The notes beneath the pieces were generated by a model, which saw only the letters and a list, made by a program, of their open reading frames with translations, was not told the origin of the DNA and did no database searches. A stretch of 52,152 nucleotides of DNA. Source: Bernardetiaceae bacterium. GTDB lineage: Bacteria > Bacteroidota > Bacteroidia > Cytophagales > Thermoflexibacteraceae. The position numbers and the translations under genes were made by a program. Shown piece after piece: positions 43,108 to 51,832 of this stretch. Location: the NCBI GenBank assembly GCA_025056255.1, contig JANWVT010000019.1:1-52152 (forward strand), written 5' to 3'. Every line of letters starts with the position of its first letter. Position 1 is the stretch's first letter.

Positions 43108-43731
43108 ATGAGCGGTATTATCTGTATTGACGGTGTAGTAGGAGCTGGTAAAACCACACTCGGTGAAATCATCGCCCGGGAATTTGCAATGGAATTTTTT
43201 CGGGAACCCGTAGATGAAAATCCTCTGCTAGATAAGTTTTACTACGACCAAAGGCGGTACAGTTTTCCGCTACAAGTGTATTTTCTCAACAAGCGCTTCC
43301 GCATGTTGAAACAGGCTTCTCAACTGAGCGGGTGCGTAATGGACAGAAGCATCTATGGCGACGTTATTTTTGCCAAGCTGTTGATGCAGGGGGGCAATAT
43401 GTCCTCAGAAGAGTTTGCACTCTACGAAGAGTTGCTTTATAACATGTTGGAACATGTCAGTCGCCCAAGGCTGATGATTTATTTAGACATCACAACCGAT
43501 AATGCCATAGCGCGCATTCGAGAGCGAGGTAGAGCCTATGAGCAAATAGTTCCCCGTCAATATTGGGAAGCACTGAACCTCCACTACAATGCTTATTTTA
43601 AGCATTACAATTTTTCTGACTTGTTAACCATAGACGTCAATCAATTAGATTGGCGAAAAAGTAAAGAAGATTTACAATACGTGCTAACCTTGATTGAAAA
43701 TAAGCTTACCTTAGCTACAATACAAAGCTAA
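43108..43731 (+). CDS. Deoxynucleoside kinase (dGK/dAK family)
   Basis: The 207-residue nucleoside kinase phosphorylates deoxynucleosides for the salvage pathway. Visible features are the P-loop GVVGAGKTT (9-17), EPVDENPLLDKFY (substrate-binding Glu), VMDRSIYGDVIF (DRS motif) and the LID arginines RIRERGRAYEQI. Members of this group act on deoxyguanosine or deoxyadenosine, and specificity cannot be read here. A longer start at ATG 43054 adds MEHYYEYFFRTTLLNKSL, which is not typical; family proteins begin just before the first strand, so ATG 43108 (MSGIICIDGV) is preferred. Promoter distance does not settle it. It converges with the small membrane protein gene with a 6-nt gap. Confidence 0.9.
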   Translation: MSGIICIDGVVGAGKTTLGEIIAREFAMEFFREPVDENPLLDKFYYDQRRYSFPLQVYFLNKRFRMLKQASQLSGCVMDRSIYGDVIFAKLLMQGGNMSSEEFALYEELLYNMLEHVSRPRLMIYLDITTDNAIARIRERGRAYEQIVPRQYWEALNLHYNAYFKHYNFSDLLTIDVNQLDWRKSKEDLQYVLTLIENKLTLATIQS

Positions 43732-43737
43732 TTTGAC

Positions 43738-44247
43738 TTACCTGACTTGGAACCAAGCCAACTGTTGATTAGCCTTGTTAATAAATTCATCAAGTTGGGG
43801 GGTGCGGCGGTCGGTAAAGTAGTGCAAAGTATGTTCGCCAGTAAGCTCTACGTTAATTTGCCAACTTCCTAGCCAGCCATAATAAGCCAAAATAAAGCCG
43901 CTGATGGTTAAGGAAATGCCTATCCAATAACTGATAATGCCTTTGTAGGTAGCCAATGCAGCAAAACAGCCTACTACTGCACCTACAATGAGCGGAAAAG
44001 TAAGCCGTCGGAATTGTAGGCTCACGCGTTTGATTTTTTGAAGCGGTAAATCCCGCTTGATATGTTTAGAAGCTACCAGTAGGCGCTTAGCAGTTAAAGA
44101 AAGTTGCTGTCCGCCATCGGTGCAGTAGTGGCTAAGAATGTTTTCATGCTGTCGGAGCCATTGATAATAGTAAGTGTAATGATAGTGCCACTGGCGCTGC
44201 TGCTGCCCTGTTGCAATCGTATAATATTCACAGCCGGTAGTCGCCAT
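43738..44247 (-). CDS. Unknown small membrane protein
   Basis: I do not recognise this 169-residue protein. It has a tyrosine- and histidine-rich N-terminus (YHYTYYYQWLRQH), a basic region (KHIKRDLPLQKIKRVSLQFRR), two closely spaced membrane helices (about 84-102 and 106-126, LTFPLIVGAVVGCFAALATY and ISYWIGISLTISGFILAYYG) and a short tail (LTGEHTLHYFTDRRTP). The pattern of a PH-like strand region around a helical hairpin is seen in several uncharacterised Bacteroidota proteins. Its start overlaps the end of leuD by 20 nt, so the two are cotranscribed, but no functional link is known. Confidence 0.72.
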   Translation of the reverse strand: MATTGCEYYTIATGQQQRQWHYHYTYYYQWLRQHENILSHYCTDGGQQLSLTAKRLLVASKHIKRDLPLQKIKRVSLQFRRLTFPLIVGAVVGCFAALATYKGIISYWIGISLTISGFILAYYGWLGSWQINVELTGEHTLHYFTDRRTPQLDEFINKANQQLAWFQVR

Positions 44248-44719
44248 ATTTTTTCAGATAATTTACCAGTCCGCCTTCTGCCAGAATATCCATCATTACA
44301 CGCGGTAAAGGAGTAGCCTGGTAGTATTTGCCTGTGGTTTTATTGTGCACAGTGCCGCTGGACAAATCTATTTCTAGTTCATCTCCTGTTTGGATATCGT
44401 GGTGAGGTATTTCCAATAAAGGCAGCCCAATATTAATGGCATTGCGGTAAAAAATACGGGCAAAAAAGCGGGCAATAACAGCAGAAACGCCGGCTGCTTT
44501 AATAGCAAGCGGAGCTTGCTCGCGCGAAGAACCACATCCGAAGTTGTTGCCGCCTACTATTACGTCTCCGGGCTTCATGCGAGTGCGAAAGGCAGGGTCT
44601 AAGTCTTCCAATACGTGAAGTGCCAACTGGCTGAGCTCCAATGTCTTAGTGTATTTGCCGGGGATAATGCGGTCGGTGTCTATATTATCGCCATAGGCAT
44701 GAGCAAATCCTCTTATCAT
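44228..44719 (-). CDS. leuD: 3-isopropylmalate dehydratase small subunit (archaeal/DmdB-type LeuD)
   Basis: The 163-residue protein is a canonical short LeuD: AYGDNIDTDRIIPGKY (8-23) and the substrate loop GNNFGCGSSREQAP (57-70), then ARIFYRNAINIGLPLLEI and GDELEIDLSSG. It should form an iron-sulfur hydro-lyase with a LeuC large subunit, but none is next to it; the large subunit at 23787-25052 belongs with its own divergent small subunit. It may act in leucine biosynthesis or on related hydroxy acids. It overlaps the following membrane protein gene by 20 nt. The ATG at 44719 is the natural start. Confidence 0.92.
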   Translation of the reverse strand: MIRGFAHAYGDNIDTDRIIPGKYTKTLELSQLALHVLEDLDPAFRTRMKPGDVIVGGNNFGCGSSREQAPLAIKAAGVSAVIARFFARIFYRNAINIGLPLLEIPHHDIQTGDELEIDLSSGTVHNKTTGKYYQATPLPRVMMDILAEGGLVNYLKKYGDYRL

Positions 44720-44823
44720 GTGTTTGGTAGGTAGATGTTTGTCAAATTTAAGCTGATTATTGGAAAACCTGTGCAGAGTGGAGGCTTTTGTCTAATTTCG
44801 AAGCTTTAAATCTGTACTTGCCT

Positions 44824-45462
44824 ATGTCTGAGTTGACAACTTTTGCTTTGCTGTGTTTTACCTCATTTTTCACCATTCTCAACCCTATTGGGGTTATGCC
44901 GGTTTTTATGACCATGACTGCCGAGTTAGATAGCGCTGCTAAAACCAAAACGGCGCGCAAAGCAGCTATTACCTCGTTTGTTACCATGCTTACTTTTGCC
45001 TTTACAGGCAAGCTCTTATTTCAGTTTTTCAATATTTCGGTAGATAGTTTCCGAGTAGTAGGGGGCATTATTTTTTTCTCTATGGGCTATGAAATGCTGC
45101 AAGCGAGGCTTTCGCGCATGAAAGTAAGCGAAGAAGACGTACGGCAGTACGTAACCGATATTTCTATTACGCCTTTGGCAATTCCAATGATATGCGGACC
45201 GGGGGCTATCACCAATTCAATTGTGTTAATGGAAAGCGCGCAATCCATAGAAAAAAAGGCGGTACTCATTGCCATGATGGCACTTGTGAATCTGATTGTG
45301 TTTGTGATTTTGTGGGGCTCTTCGGGCATCAGCAAAGCCTTAGGGGATACGGGCAACAAAATATTGATGCGTTTAATGGGGCTCATTATGATGGTAATTG
45401 CTGTTGAATTTTTCTTCAGCGGGTTGCGCCCAATTTTACAAAGCATCTTTAAAATTAAGTAG
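44824..45462 (+). CDS. marC: MarC family integral membrane protein
   Basis: The 212-residue protein has six membrane helices in the MarC/YhgN pattern: FTILNPIGVMPVFMTMT with the conserved NP-x-G start, a central loop ISITPLAIPMICGPGAITNSI, and LMRLMGLIMMVIAVEFFFSG near the end. MarC proteins were once linked to multidrug resistance; that role has not held up and the substrate is unknown. I use ATG 44824 (MSELTTFALLCFTSFF), since an in-frame TTG at 44788 adds 12 unrelated residues. It is divergent from leuD and separated by 107 nt from the MOSC gene. Confidence 0.93.
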   Translation: MSELTTFALLCFTSFFTILNPIGVMPVFMTMTAELDSAAKTKTARKAAITSFVTMLTFAFTGKLLFQFFNISVDSFRVVGGIIFFSMGYEMLQARLSRMKVSEEDVRQYVTDISITPLAIPMICGPGAITNSIVLMESAQSIEKKAVLIAMMALVNLIVFVILWGSSGISKALGDTGNKILMRLMGLIMMVIAVEFFFSGLRPILQSIFKIK

Positions 45463-45569
45463 TTGGGCAGTTTAAAAGGTTGTCACACGCTACGGCAGGT
45501 ATACTTCCCAAGATGTTGGCTTTTATACATATTTGAACCAAATTGCTGCATTATTAACCTAACAGCCTA

Positions 45570-46337
45570 ATGCCGTTTGTAGAAAATATTGTTGTTTATC
45601 CCATCAAATCCATGGATGGACTTTCGGTGCGCCAAGCAGTTGTAACCAAAGGAGGTAGTTTAGCTTGGGATAGGCAATTTGCTTTTTTTACTGCCGAAGG
45701 AAAAACCGTTAATGCTAAAAAATATCCAACTATTCAGCAAATACGAGCAGACTTCAACCTCAACTATGGCTTGGTTACTTTTACTTTTGGCAAACAAAGC
45801 AAAACATTCGACTTGTTCTACGATCAGGCTGCAATAGCCCAATGGATAGGGGGCTTTTTGGGAATAGCTATTGAAATGCGGCAAAATAACAACAGTGGTT
45901 TCCCCGACGACCGGCAGCGCAGTGGACCCACGGTTATTAGCACAGCTACCTTACAAACTGTAGCTAACTGGTTCGGACTTAGTGTAGAACAAACACGTCG
46001 CCGTTTCAGAGCCAACATAGAAATCGGAGGATGTCCTCCTTTTTGGGAAGATAGCCTGCTTCAAGCGCCTGACACTCCGCGTTCTTTTTATTTAGGCGAA
46101 GTGGAAATATACGGACTAAAAGCCTGTGCCCGATGCCCAGTGCCTTCCCGCAATCCAGACACGGGCATTGCTCTGGCTCATTTTCAAGCCGTTTTCGAGC
46201 GTTTGCGTCGAGAACATCTGCCTTCTTTTGCACCTGTTAGTCAGTTTCCGCACTATTATTTTTTAAGTATCAATACTCAGATTCCTGCTCACCAAGCTGG
46301 TAAGGTTATCCAAATAGGCGATGTAGTAAGTGCATAG
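45570..46337 (+). CDS. MOSC domain-containing protein (YcbX/mARC-like)
   Basis: The 255-residue protein has a MOSC N-terminal beta-barrel (about 1-85; ENIVVYPIKSMDGLSV, WDRQFAFFTAEGK) and a MOSC domain (about 105-255; RSGPTVISTATLQTVANWF, FRANIEIGGCPPFWED, LKACARCPVPSRNPDTG). The cysteine in the CARC segment matches the molybdenum-binding cysteine of YcbX/mARC proteins, which reduce N-hydroxylated compounds. No separate reductase domain is present. It appears to be monocistronic. Family assignment is firm; substrate and electron donor are not known. Confidence 0.92.
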   Translation: MPFVENIVVYPIKSMDGLSVRQAVVTKGGSLAWDRQFAFFTAEGKTVNAKKYPTIQQIRADFNLNYGLVTFTFGKQSKTFDLFYDQAAIAQWIGGFLGIAIEMRQNNNSGFPDDRQRSGPTVISTATLQTVANWFGLSVEQTRRRFRANIEIGGCPPFWEDSLLQAPDTPRSFYLGEVEIYGLKACARCPVPSRNPDTGIALAHFQAVFERLRREHLPSFAPVSQFPHYYFLSINTQIPAHQAGKVIQIGDVVSA

Positions 46338-46470
46338 TTTGCGATGCAATGCTCCACAGTAATACGCACGGCACTTTTAGCCAGCTTCCCGAACTTAGAT
46401 TTATTGGGTTTGCAGCCAAGTAATAAATTAAAGAGCACAGTTCACCACTGCTTTTCATAGTTCAAAGTGT

Positions 46471-46478
46471 TATTTTTG
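46471..46478 (+). promoter_or_regulatory. Possible promoter -7 element for cobB
   Basis: TATTTTTG lies 67 nt before the cobB ATG at 46545; no clear -33 box was found. Confidence 0.33.
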
Positions 46479-46544
46479 AATTATTAAGCCCCAAGACTTT
46501 GTTGGGTGATTGTTGATAGCAAAATTTAGAGTGTCAATTAGCCT

Positions 46545-47243
46545 ATGCTTCCTCGTTTAGTTGTTTTGTCCGGTGCGGGCATCAGCGCAGAAAGCGGTAT
46601 TCCGACCTTCCGCGATTTCAATGGTCTTTGGGAGAACCATCGCATTGAAGACGTGGCTTCGCCCGAAGGCTGGCGCAAAAACCCGCAATTGGTGCTCGAT
46701 TTTTACAACATGCGCCGTAAAGCTGCTCAAAAAGCACAGCCTAACCGTGCCCATTATGTGTTGGCAGAGTTGCAAGAAGATTTTGAGGTTACCGTCGTTA
46801 CGCAAAACGTGGACGATTTGCACGAGCGAGCAGGCAGCAAAAACGTTATCCACCTGCACGGCAGCCTGTTTAAAATGCGCAGTTCAAAGGATGAATCGCT
46901 TGTTTTTGACATCAAAGAAGACATCAAATGGGGTGATAAATGCCCGCTGGGTTCGCAGTTGCGCCCCCACATCGTTTGGTTTGGCGAGGCTGTGCCGCTG
47001 ATTGAAACGGCGGCGGAAATTGTAGCAATGGCAGACGCTTTTATTGTAGTGGGAACTTCCTTGCAAGTTTATCCTGCCGCAGGGCTGATTCACGAAGCGC
47101 GCCGAGGCATCCCCAAATTTATTGTAGATACTAAAATTCCTTATGTAAGTCCGCAATTAGGTTTCACAGCGTTTGAAGGAAAAGCAAGCCAAGGAATGGA
47201 GCGTGTAAAAGACGAATTGCGGCGTATTTTTGCCAATGGATGA
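46545..47243 (+). CDS. cobB: NAD-dependent protein deacylase, sirtuin class III
   Basis: The 232-residue sirtuin has NAD-binding GAGISAESGIPTFRD (10-24), TQNVDDLH (86-93) and catalytic H105 in HLHG. Y54 and R57 (FYNMRR) match the Tyr-x-x-Arg pair that gives bacterial CobB/SIRT5 desuccinylase or demalonylase activity. The zinc-binding cysteines of most sirtuins are missing: the segment from HLHG to WFGE has only C133 (DKCPLGSQLRP). The protein should remove acetyl or succinyl groups from lysines. Its TGA overlaps the next ATG (ATGA), so it is coupled to a glycosyltransferase. Confidence 0.94.
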   Translation: MLPRLVVLSGAGISAESGIPTFRDFNGLWENHRIEDVASPEGWRKNPQLVLDFYNMRRKAAQKAQPNRAHYVLAELQEDFEVTVVTQNVDDLHERAGSKNVIHLHGSLFKMRSSKDESLVFDIKEDIKWGDKCPLGSQLRPHIVWFGEAVPLIETAAEIVAMADAFIVVGTSLQVYPAAGLIHEARRGIPKFIVDTKIPYVSPQLGFTAFEGKASQGMERVKDELRRIFANG

Positions 47244-48553
47244 AAAAGGTGCTGATTATTTCCTACTACTGGCCGCCCAGCGGCGGCATAGGTGTATTGC
47301 GTTGCCTGAAAATTGCCAAATACCTGCGCCAATACGGCTGGGAGCCCATCGTTTACACGGCTGAAAACGCGCATTATCCTTGGTTGGACAACAGCAACTT
47401 TAAGGACATTCCCCCGGGCATGACCGTGCTCAAACACCCAATTTTTGAGCCCTATGCCTACTATAAAAAGTTTTTGGGCAAACCTGCCGATGCCAACGTC
47501 AATAACGATTTGGTAGCTTCGGGGCGCAGCGATTGGAAGTACAAACTCTCTGTATTTATCCGCAGCAACTTCTTTATTCCCGATGCACGTGCGCTGTGGA
47601 TTAAGCCTTCTGTAAAATTTCTGCTCAATTGGTTGAAAAACAACCAAGTAGATGCTATTCTCTCCGACGGACCGCCGCATACGAACACCGTAATAGCCTG
47701 CAAAATCCGGCAAGCAACAGGGCTGCCTTGGCTTGCCGACTTTCAAGACCCTTGGACACAGGTAGACTACTACCAACGCCTCATTCTGACCCCTTGGGCT
47801 GATGCCAAACATAGGCGCATGGAACAGGAAGCCTTTCGCACTGCCAACGTTACGACCATTGTTAGCCCTACTTGGAAGCGCGATTTGGAAAGTATCGGCG
47901 CACGCAATGTGCATGTGATTCCTTGGGGTTATGATGAAGACGATTTCAAAGAACTGCACTATGCGCCCGACTGGAAACTCACGCTCACCCATGCCGGACT
48001 GATTGGAGAAGACCGCAACCCCGAGCAGCTTTTTGCTGCTATGGCAGAACTGGCGCAAGAAGAGCCGGCGTTCCGGCAAGTATTCGTACTGCGACTCTTC
48101 GGACAAGTAGATACATCTGTACAGCAGGCGATTGCCCGCTACCAAGTGCAAGATATGACTGAGATTTTACCTGCCGTCAATCGTGCCGAGTCGTTGAAGC
48201 GCTTGGTGAACTCACAGGCGCTGCTCTTGATTTTGAACAAAGCCGATAATGCCAAGGGACGTATCCCGGGCAAGTTGTTTGAGTACTTGGCAGCCAAGCG
48301 TCCTGTTCTGTGCATTGGCGACGTCGGCAGCGACACCGACCATATTTTGCAGCAATGTGAGGCGGGGCGTTGCGTAGCACATGCGGACAAAGAAAGCATC
48401 AAAGCGGCGCTGCGCTACTTTTTCATTACTTACAAGCAGCACGGTAATTTGCCTTCCACTACCAACGACCAAGTAAACCAATATACCAACCGCCGGCTGA
48501 CAGGGCAGTTTGCTGCATTGTTGGATAGAATTATTGCACCATCAATTTCCTGA
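47240..48553 (+). CDS. Glycosyltransferase, GT-B fold (GT4-like)
   Basis: The 437-residue cytoplasmic protein starts KKVLIISYYWPPSGGIGVLR, the glycine-rich N-terminus of GT4-type transferases, then has ILSDGPPHTNTVIACKI, WLADFQDPWTQ, TIVSPTWKRDLESIG with WGYDEDDF, and in the second domain LTHAGLIGEDRNPEQLFAA and RIPGKLFEYLAAKRPVLCIG (nucleotide-sugar region with E in LFEY). Such enzymes build surface polysaccharides or glycolipids; acceptor and sugar are unknown. It shares an ATGA overlap with cobB, an unusual partnership. Its 3' end overlaps that of the convergent T9SS cargo gene by 23 nt. Confidence 0.92.
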   Translation: MKKVLIISYYWPPSGGIGVLRCLKIAKYLRQYGWEPIVYTAENAHYPWLDNSNFKDIPPGMTVLKHPIFEPYAYYKKFLGKPADANVNNDLVASGRSDWKYKLSVFIRSNFFIPDARALWIKPSVKFLLNWLKNNQVDAILSDGPPHTNTVIACKIRQATGLPWLADFQDPWTQVDYYQRLILTPWADAKHRRMEQEAFRTANVTTIVSPTWKRDLESIGARNVHVIPWGYDEDDFKELHYAPDWKLTLTHAGLIGEDRNPEQLFAAMAELAQEEPAFRQVFVLRLFGQVDTSVQQAIARYQVQDMTEILPAVNRAESLKRLVNSQALLLILNKADNAKGRIPGKLFEYLAAKRPVLCIGDVGSDTDHILQQCEAGRCVAHADKESIKAALRYFFITYKQHGNLPSTTNDQVNQYTNRRLTGQFAALLDRIIAPSIS

Positions 48554-49823
48554 CAGCCGTTTGTCCATTTGTAAAAAACACTTTGACAAAATAGCTGCCC
48601 CTGCTGAGTTGGGTGTCGGAAACAGGGTGTAAGCCCTGGGAGGTAAGTTCAAAGCTGGTACAGAACGCCTGCAAACGCCCTGAAAGGTCGTAAATGGCAA
48701 GCGATTTTACTTCTTCGCTTTTCATATTCAGGAAAAAACGGCTGCCGCTGTTAGGGTTTGGATAGACCGATAAACGACTTGCCAGTGTCAGGTTCACCTG
48801 TACGGAAACTATTTTGCTGTAGGTAAAAGTGCCGTCAAAGTCAGTTTGTTTGAGTCGGTAATAGCTGATACCGTGCAGAGGCGCATTGTCGGTAGTGCCA
48901 TAGGAAATAACAGCATCGCTGTTACCAGCGCCGGGGATACGCTGTATTTCAGTGAAATTCTCCCCGTCTGTGGAGCGCTCAATGGTGAAGAAGTCATTGT
49001 CTATGTCGCGGGCAGTTGTCCAGCGCAAGGCTACATACGGTTCCCAACTACCCTCTTGCTGTTCTACAAAGGCCTCAAAACTGACTAAGGTGATGGGGAG
49101 GGGGGTTACGATGGCAGCACAACCGGGTTGCCCACCCGGAGGGGCTGGACTTTGCCGTTGAGTAGAACCTCCGGCACAGGCTGCACAGGTTAAACAATAA
49201 ATCAATGTTCCGGTATTTGAAAGAGGGTTATTAAGATTATCACAAGTCCCTCGATTAGCAAAAAGATTAGGATTTCCACCAACAGTACCGCAGTTTCTTA
49301 CATTAAAGAATCCTGCCGAACCACCAACGGCGCTCGTATTACCGTTGTTAGCACTTGCCCATCCTCCCCAAACATCTACAATGGCGGCATTGATTACAGT
49401 TAGTGTGCTGTTGTTACCACTAATCAGATAAACTTTATTGTCGGGCGCACCAACAGGACCTACATTGAGCCGTGTATTGGCGCCTGAAACGGTTAGCCGG
49501 TTGTTATTGGTTAGTCCCAGAACATTAACAGTTCCTGAATTTAAAATCACATGGGCATTATTGCCAATTACTACGCAATCATTAGGTCCGGGAAGTGTAT
49601 TAGTACCGCATCCGGCAGGTGTTCGCGTCCATGTAGCTGCATTATTCCAGTTTAGGGGGCTTGCAAGCGTACCTCCTGTGGCTGTAAAGGTGCAGGCGCA
49701 ACTTTGTCCATATACATCAATCAACATTCCCATTGTAAAAATGCTTATAAGCAAAGCAATAGAAAGATAATTGTTTACCGTTACCTGCTTTACGGATGGG
49801 ATAATATTGGCTAATCTTATCAT
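48531..49823 (-). CDS. Secreted protein with T9SS type A-like sorting domain
   Basis: The 430-residue product has a signal peptide with a long n-region (cleavage near YGQ, residue 40). A beta-helix-like region rich in N, G and T (about 45-230; LASPLNWNNAATW, DCVVIGNNAHVILNSGTVNV) looks like a G8/parallel-beta repeat. A cysteine-rich bridge follows (CLTCAACAGG), then a Fn3/Ig-like unit (LVSFEAFVEQQ, FTIERSTDGENFTEI, YYRLKQTDFDGTFTYSK) and the sorting domain SRLSVYPNPNSGSRFF ... LAIYDLSGRLQ ... YFVKVFFTNGQTAVRKLMVQ. Export should be by Sec and then T9SS. The protein may be surface-attached; no enzyme domain is seen. Its 3' end overlaps the glycosyltransferase gene. Confidence 0.9.
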   Translation of the reverse strand: MIRLANIIPSVKQVTVNNYLSIALLISIFTMGMLIDVYGQSCACTFTATGGTLASPLNWNNAATWTRTPAGCGTNTLPGPNDCVVIGNNAHVILNSGTVNVLGLTNNNRLTVSGANTRLNVGPVGAPDNKVYLISGNNSTLTVINAAIVDVWGGWASANNGNTSAVGGSAGFFNVRNCGTVGGNPNLFANRGTCDNLNNPLSNTGTLIYCLTCAACAGGSTQRQSPAPPGGQPGCAAIVTPLPITLVSFEAFVEQQEGSWEPYVALRWTTARDIDNDFFTIERSTDGENFTEIQRIPGAGNSDAVISYGTTDNAPLHGISYYRLKQTDFDGTFTYSKIVSVQVNLTLASRLSVYPNPNSGSRFFLNMKSEEVKSLAIYDLSGRLQAFCTSFELTSQGLHPVSDTQLSRGSYFVKVFFTNGQTAVRKLMVQ

Positions 49824-50254
49824 GGAACTTTTCTGTGGGAGTACAGCCCTCTGGCTGAACTTTTAAATAAAGAATTATATGCCTTGTGTGCCAAAAAATA
49901 ATTGGAAGCAATTAAGGCAATTAGTAGTAGCAGGTTGAATGTTTAGATTGCGAAAATCTGTTTTGGCATTAAAGCTACGTTTTAAATCAATCTTTTAACG
50001 TCAGTTGCCCAAAAAAAGTATTGAAAGGGCTAAAAAAAATGCCAAGTTATATTTAAAAACTACAAACTTTGCTGTCATCTATCAGCTATTAGCGTCTGTT
50101 CTATCAGTGGCTTTCTATGCTACTGCTCAGAATACATACCAATAAACCTAAAAAAATATAACTTTGGCAGCCCGAGTGTGTAGATAAATCAGCAATTTGC
50201 ACATCCTATCAAAAACAGCCAAAGCCTACAATACTAATCAAACAGGATAGATTT
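49824..50254. other. Divergent intergenic gap upstream of the T9SS cargo and carboxylase genes
   Basis: No ORF of note is found in these 431 bases. They separate two divergent genes and must hold both promoters; only a TAACTTTG element on the carboxylase side (50159-50166) is visible. The rest is AT-rich with no repeat or RNA structure that I recognise. Confidence 0.5.
50159..50166 (+). promoter_or_regulatory. Promoter -7 element for the acyl-CoA carboxylase gene
   Basis: TAACTTTG fits TAnnTTTG and lies 88 nt before the ATG at 50255, implying a leader of about 80 nt. No TTTG was found at the right distance upstream. Confidence 0.42.
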
Positions 50255-51808
50255 ATGACAAAAGCCGAAAAATCAGCGGAACTGCTGCGAAAAAACCAAG
50301 AAGCCTTGTTAGGAGGTGGTCAGAGCCGCATAGATGCACAACACAAAAAAGGTAAGCTCACTGCTCGCGAGCGCATAGACCTATTGCTCGACCCCGGCAC
50401 TTTTGAGGAAATCGGCAAGTTTGTGATGCATCGCTGCAAAGATTTCGGATTAGACAAAGAATATTACTTAGGCGATGGCGTAGTTACCGGCTACGGCAAA
50501 GTCAACGGGCGATTGGTGTACGTATTCTCGCAAGATTTTACGGTTTTTGGTGGTTCACTTTCCGAGACACACGCCGAAAAAATCTGCAAAATCATGGACT
50601 TAGCCATGAAAAACGGCGCGCCGGTTATCGGTTTGAACGACTCGGGCGGTGCGCGCATTCAAGAGGGAGTGATGTCGCTGGGTGGTTACGCCGATATTTT
50701 CTACCGCAACACGCTCGCATCGGGTGTCATCCCGCAACTTTCTGCCATTATGGGACCTTGTGCCGGCGGTGCGGTTTACTCCCCTGCCATTACCGACTTT
50801 ATCTTGATGGTAGAAAATACTTCCTACATGTTTGTAACAGGTCCGAACGTAGTGAAAACAGTTACACATGAAGAAGTAACCTCCGAAGAACTCGGCGGGG
50901 CAAGCACACACAGCACCAAAAGCGGCGTAGCGCATTTTGCTTGCGCCAATGAAGTAGAGTGCATCAACCATTTGAAAAAACTGCTGAGCTTCATTCCGCA
51001 AAATTGCGAGGAAGAGCCGCCGAGGTTGCCTTACACGCCGTCGGATGAGATGCGCCCCGAATTAGACGATATTATTCCCGACAACCCCAACCAGCCTTAT
51101 GACATCCGCGATGTGATTTTCGGCATCATTGACGAAGGAGAAAACGGCTTTTTGGAAGTACATAAAAACTTTGCTGAAAATATTGTAGTAGGTTTTGCAC
51201 GTTTAGCCGGACGAAGCATTGGCATTGTTGCCAACCAGCCCGCTGTGTTGGCAGGTGTGCTGGACATCAACGCAAGCATCAAAGCGGCGCGTTTTGTACG
51301 CTTTTGCGACTCGTTCAATATTCCGCTGTTGGTGCTAGAAGATGTGCCGGGCTTTTTGCCGGGCACCGACCAAGAGTGGCACGGCATCATCACACACGGA
51401 GCCAAATTGCTCTATGCCTTCTGCGAAGCCACTGTGCCGCGCGTAACCGTGATTACACGCAAAGCATACGGCGGTGCGTACGATGTGATGAACTCCAAGC
51501 ACATCGGGGCAGACATGAACTATGCTTGGCCAACGGCAGAAATTGCCGTGATGGGTGCTAAGGGTGCTGCTGAAATCATTTTCCGCAAAGAAATCAGCGA
51601 AGCAGCCGACCCCGAGGCAGCATTGAAAGAAAAAGAAGCAGAATACAACCATAAATTTGCCAACCCGTGGCGGGCAGCACATCGCGGCTTTATTGACGAG
51701 GTGATTGAGCCGCATCAAACCCGCCAAAAGCTGATTACCGCTTTTGAAATGCTGCAAAACAAAGTAGCTACCTTGCCACGCAAAAAGCATGGCAACATTC
51801 CGTTGTAA
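50255..51808 (+). CDS. Acyl-CoA carboxylase beta subunit (propionyl-CoA carboxylase-like)
   Basis: The 517-residue carboxyltransferase subunit is of full length. It shows the N-half crotonase-like domain with [44 protein letters not shown]-type segment [14 protein letters not shown] and [16 protein letters not shown], and the C-half with [21 protein letters not shown] and [28 protein letters not shown]. It transfers CO2 from biotin to an acyl-CoA, usually propionyl-CoA in Bacteroidota (then methylmalonyl-CoA to succinyl-CoA). The biotin carboxylase and biotin carrier genes are not in the window. The next gene is a nucleoside transporter starting 24 nt later. Confidence 0.95.
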   Translation: MTKAEKSAELLRKNQEALLGGGQSRIDAQHKKGKLTARERIDLLLDPGTFEEIGKFVMHRCKDFGLDKEYYLGDGVVTGYGKVNGRLVYVFSQDFTVFGGSLSETHAEKICKIMDLAMKNGAPVIGLNDSGGARIQEGVMSLGGYADIFYRNTLASGVIPQLSAIMGPCAGGAVYSPAITDFILMVENTSYMFVTGPNVVKTVTHEEVTSEELGGASTHSTKSGVAHFACANEVECINHLKKLLSFIPQNCEEEPPRLPYTPSDEMRPELDDIIPDNPNQPYDIRDVIFGIIDEGENGFLEVHKNFAENIVVGFARLAGRSIGIVANQPAVLAGVLDINASIKAARFVRFCDSFNIPLLVLEDVPGFLPGTDQEWHGIITHGAKLLYAFCEATVPRVTVITRKAYGGAYDVMNSKHIGADMNYAWPTAEIAVMGAKGAAEIIFRKEISEAADPEAALKEKEAEYNHKFANPWRAAHRGFIDEVIEPHQTRQKLITAFEMLQNKVATLPRKKHGNIPL

Positions 51809-51832
51809 TTTTTATCTGTAAAAATTTTTATC

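Noticed and set aside
47141-48151. A 336-codon minus-strand open frame opposite the glycosyltransferase gene
   Set aside because: The plus-strand glycosyltransferase has clear family motifs throughout and is coupled to cobB; the antisense frame has no recognisable domain.
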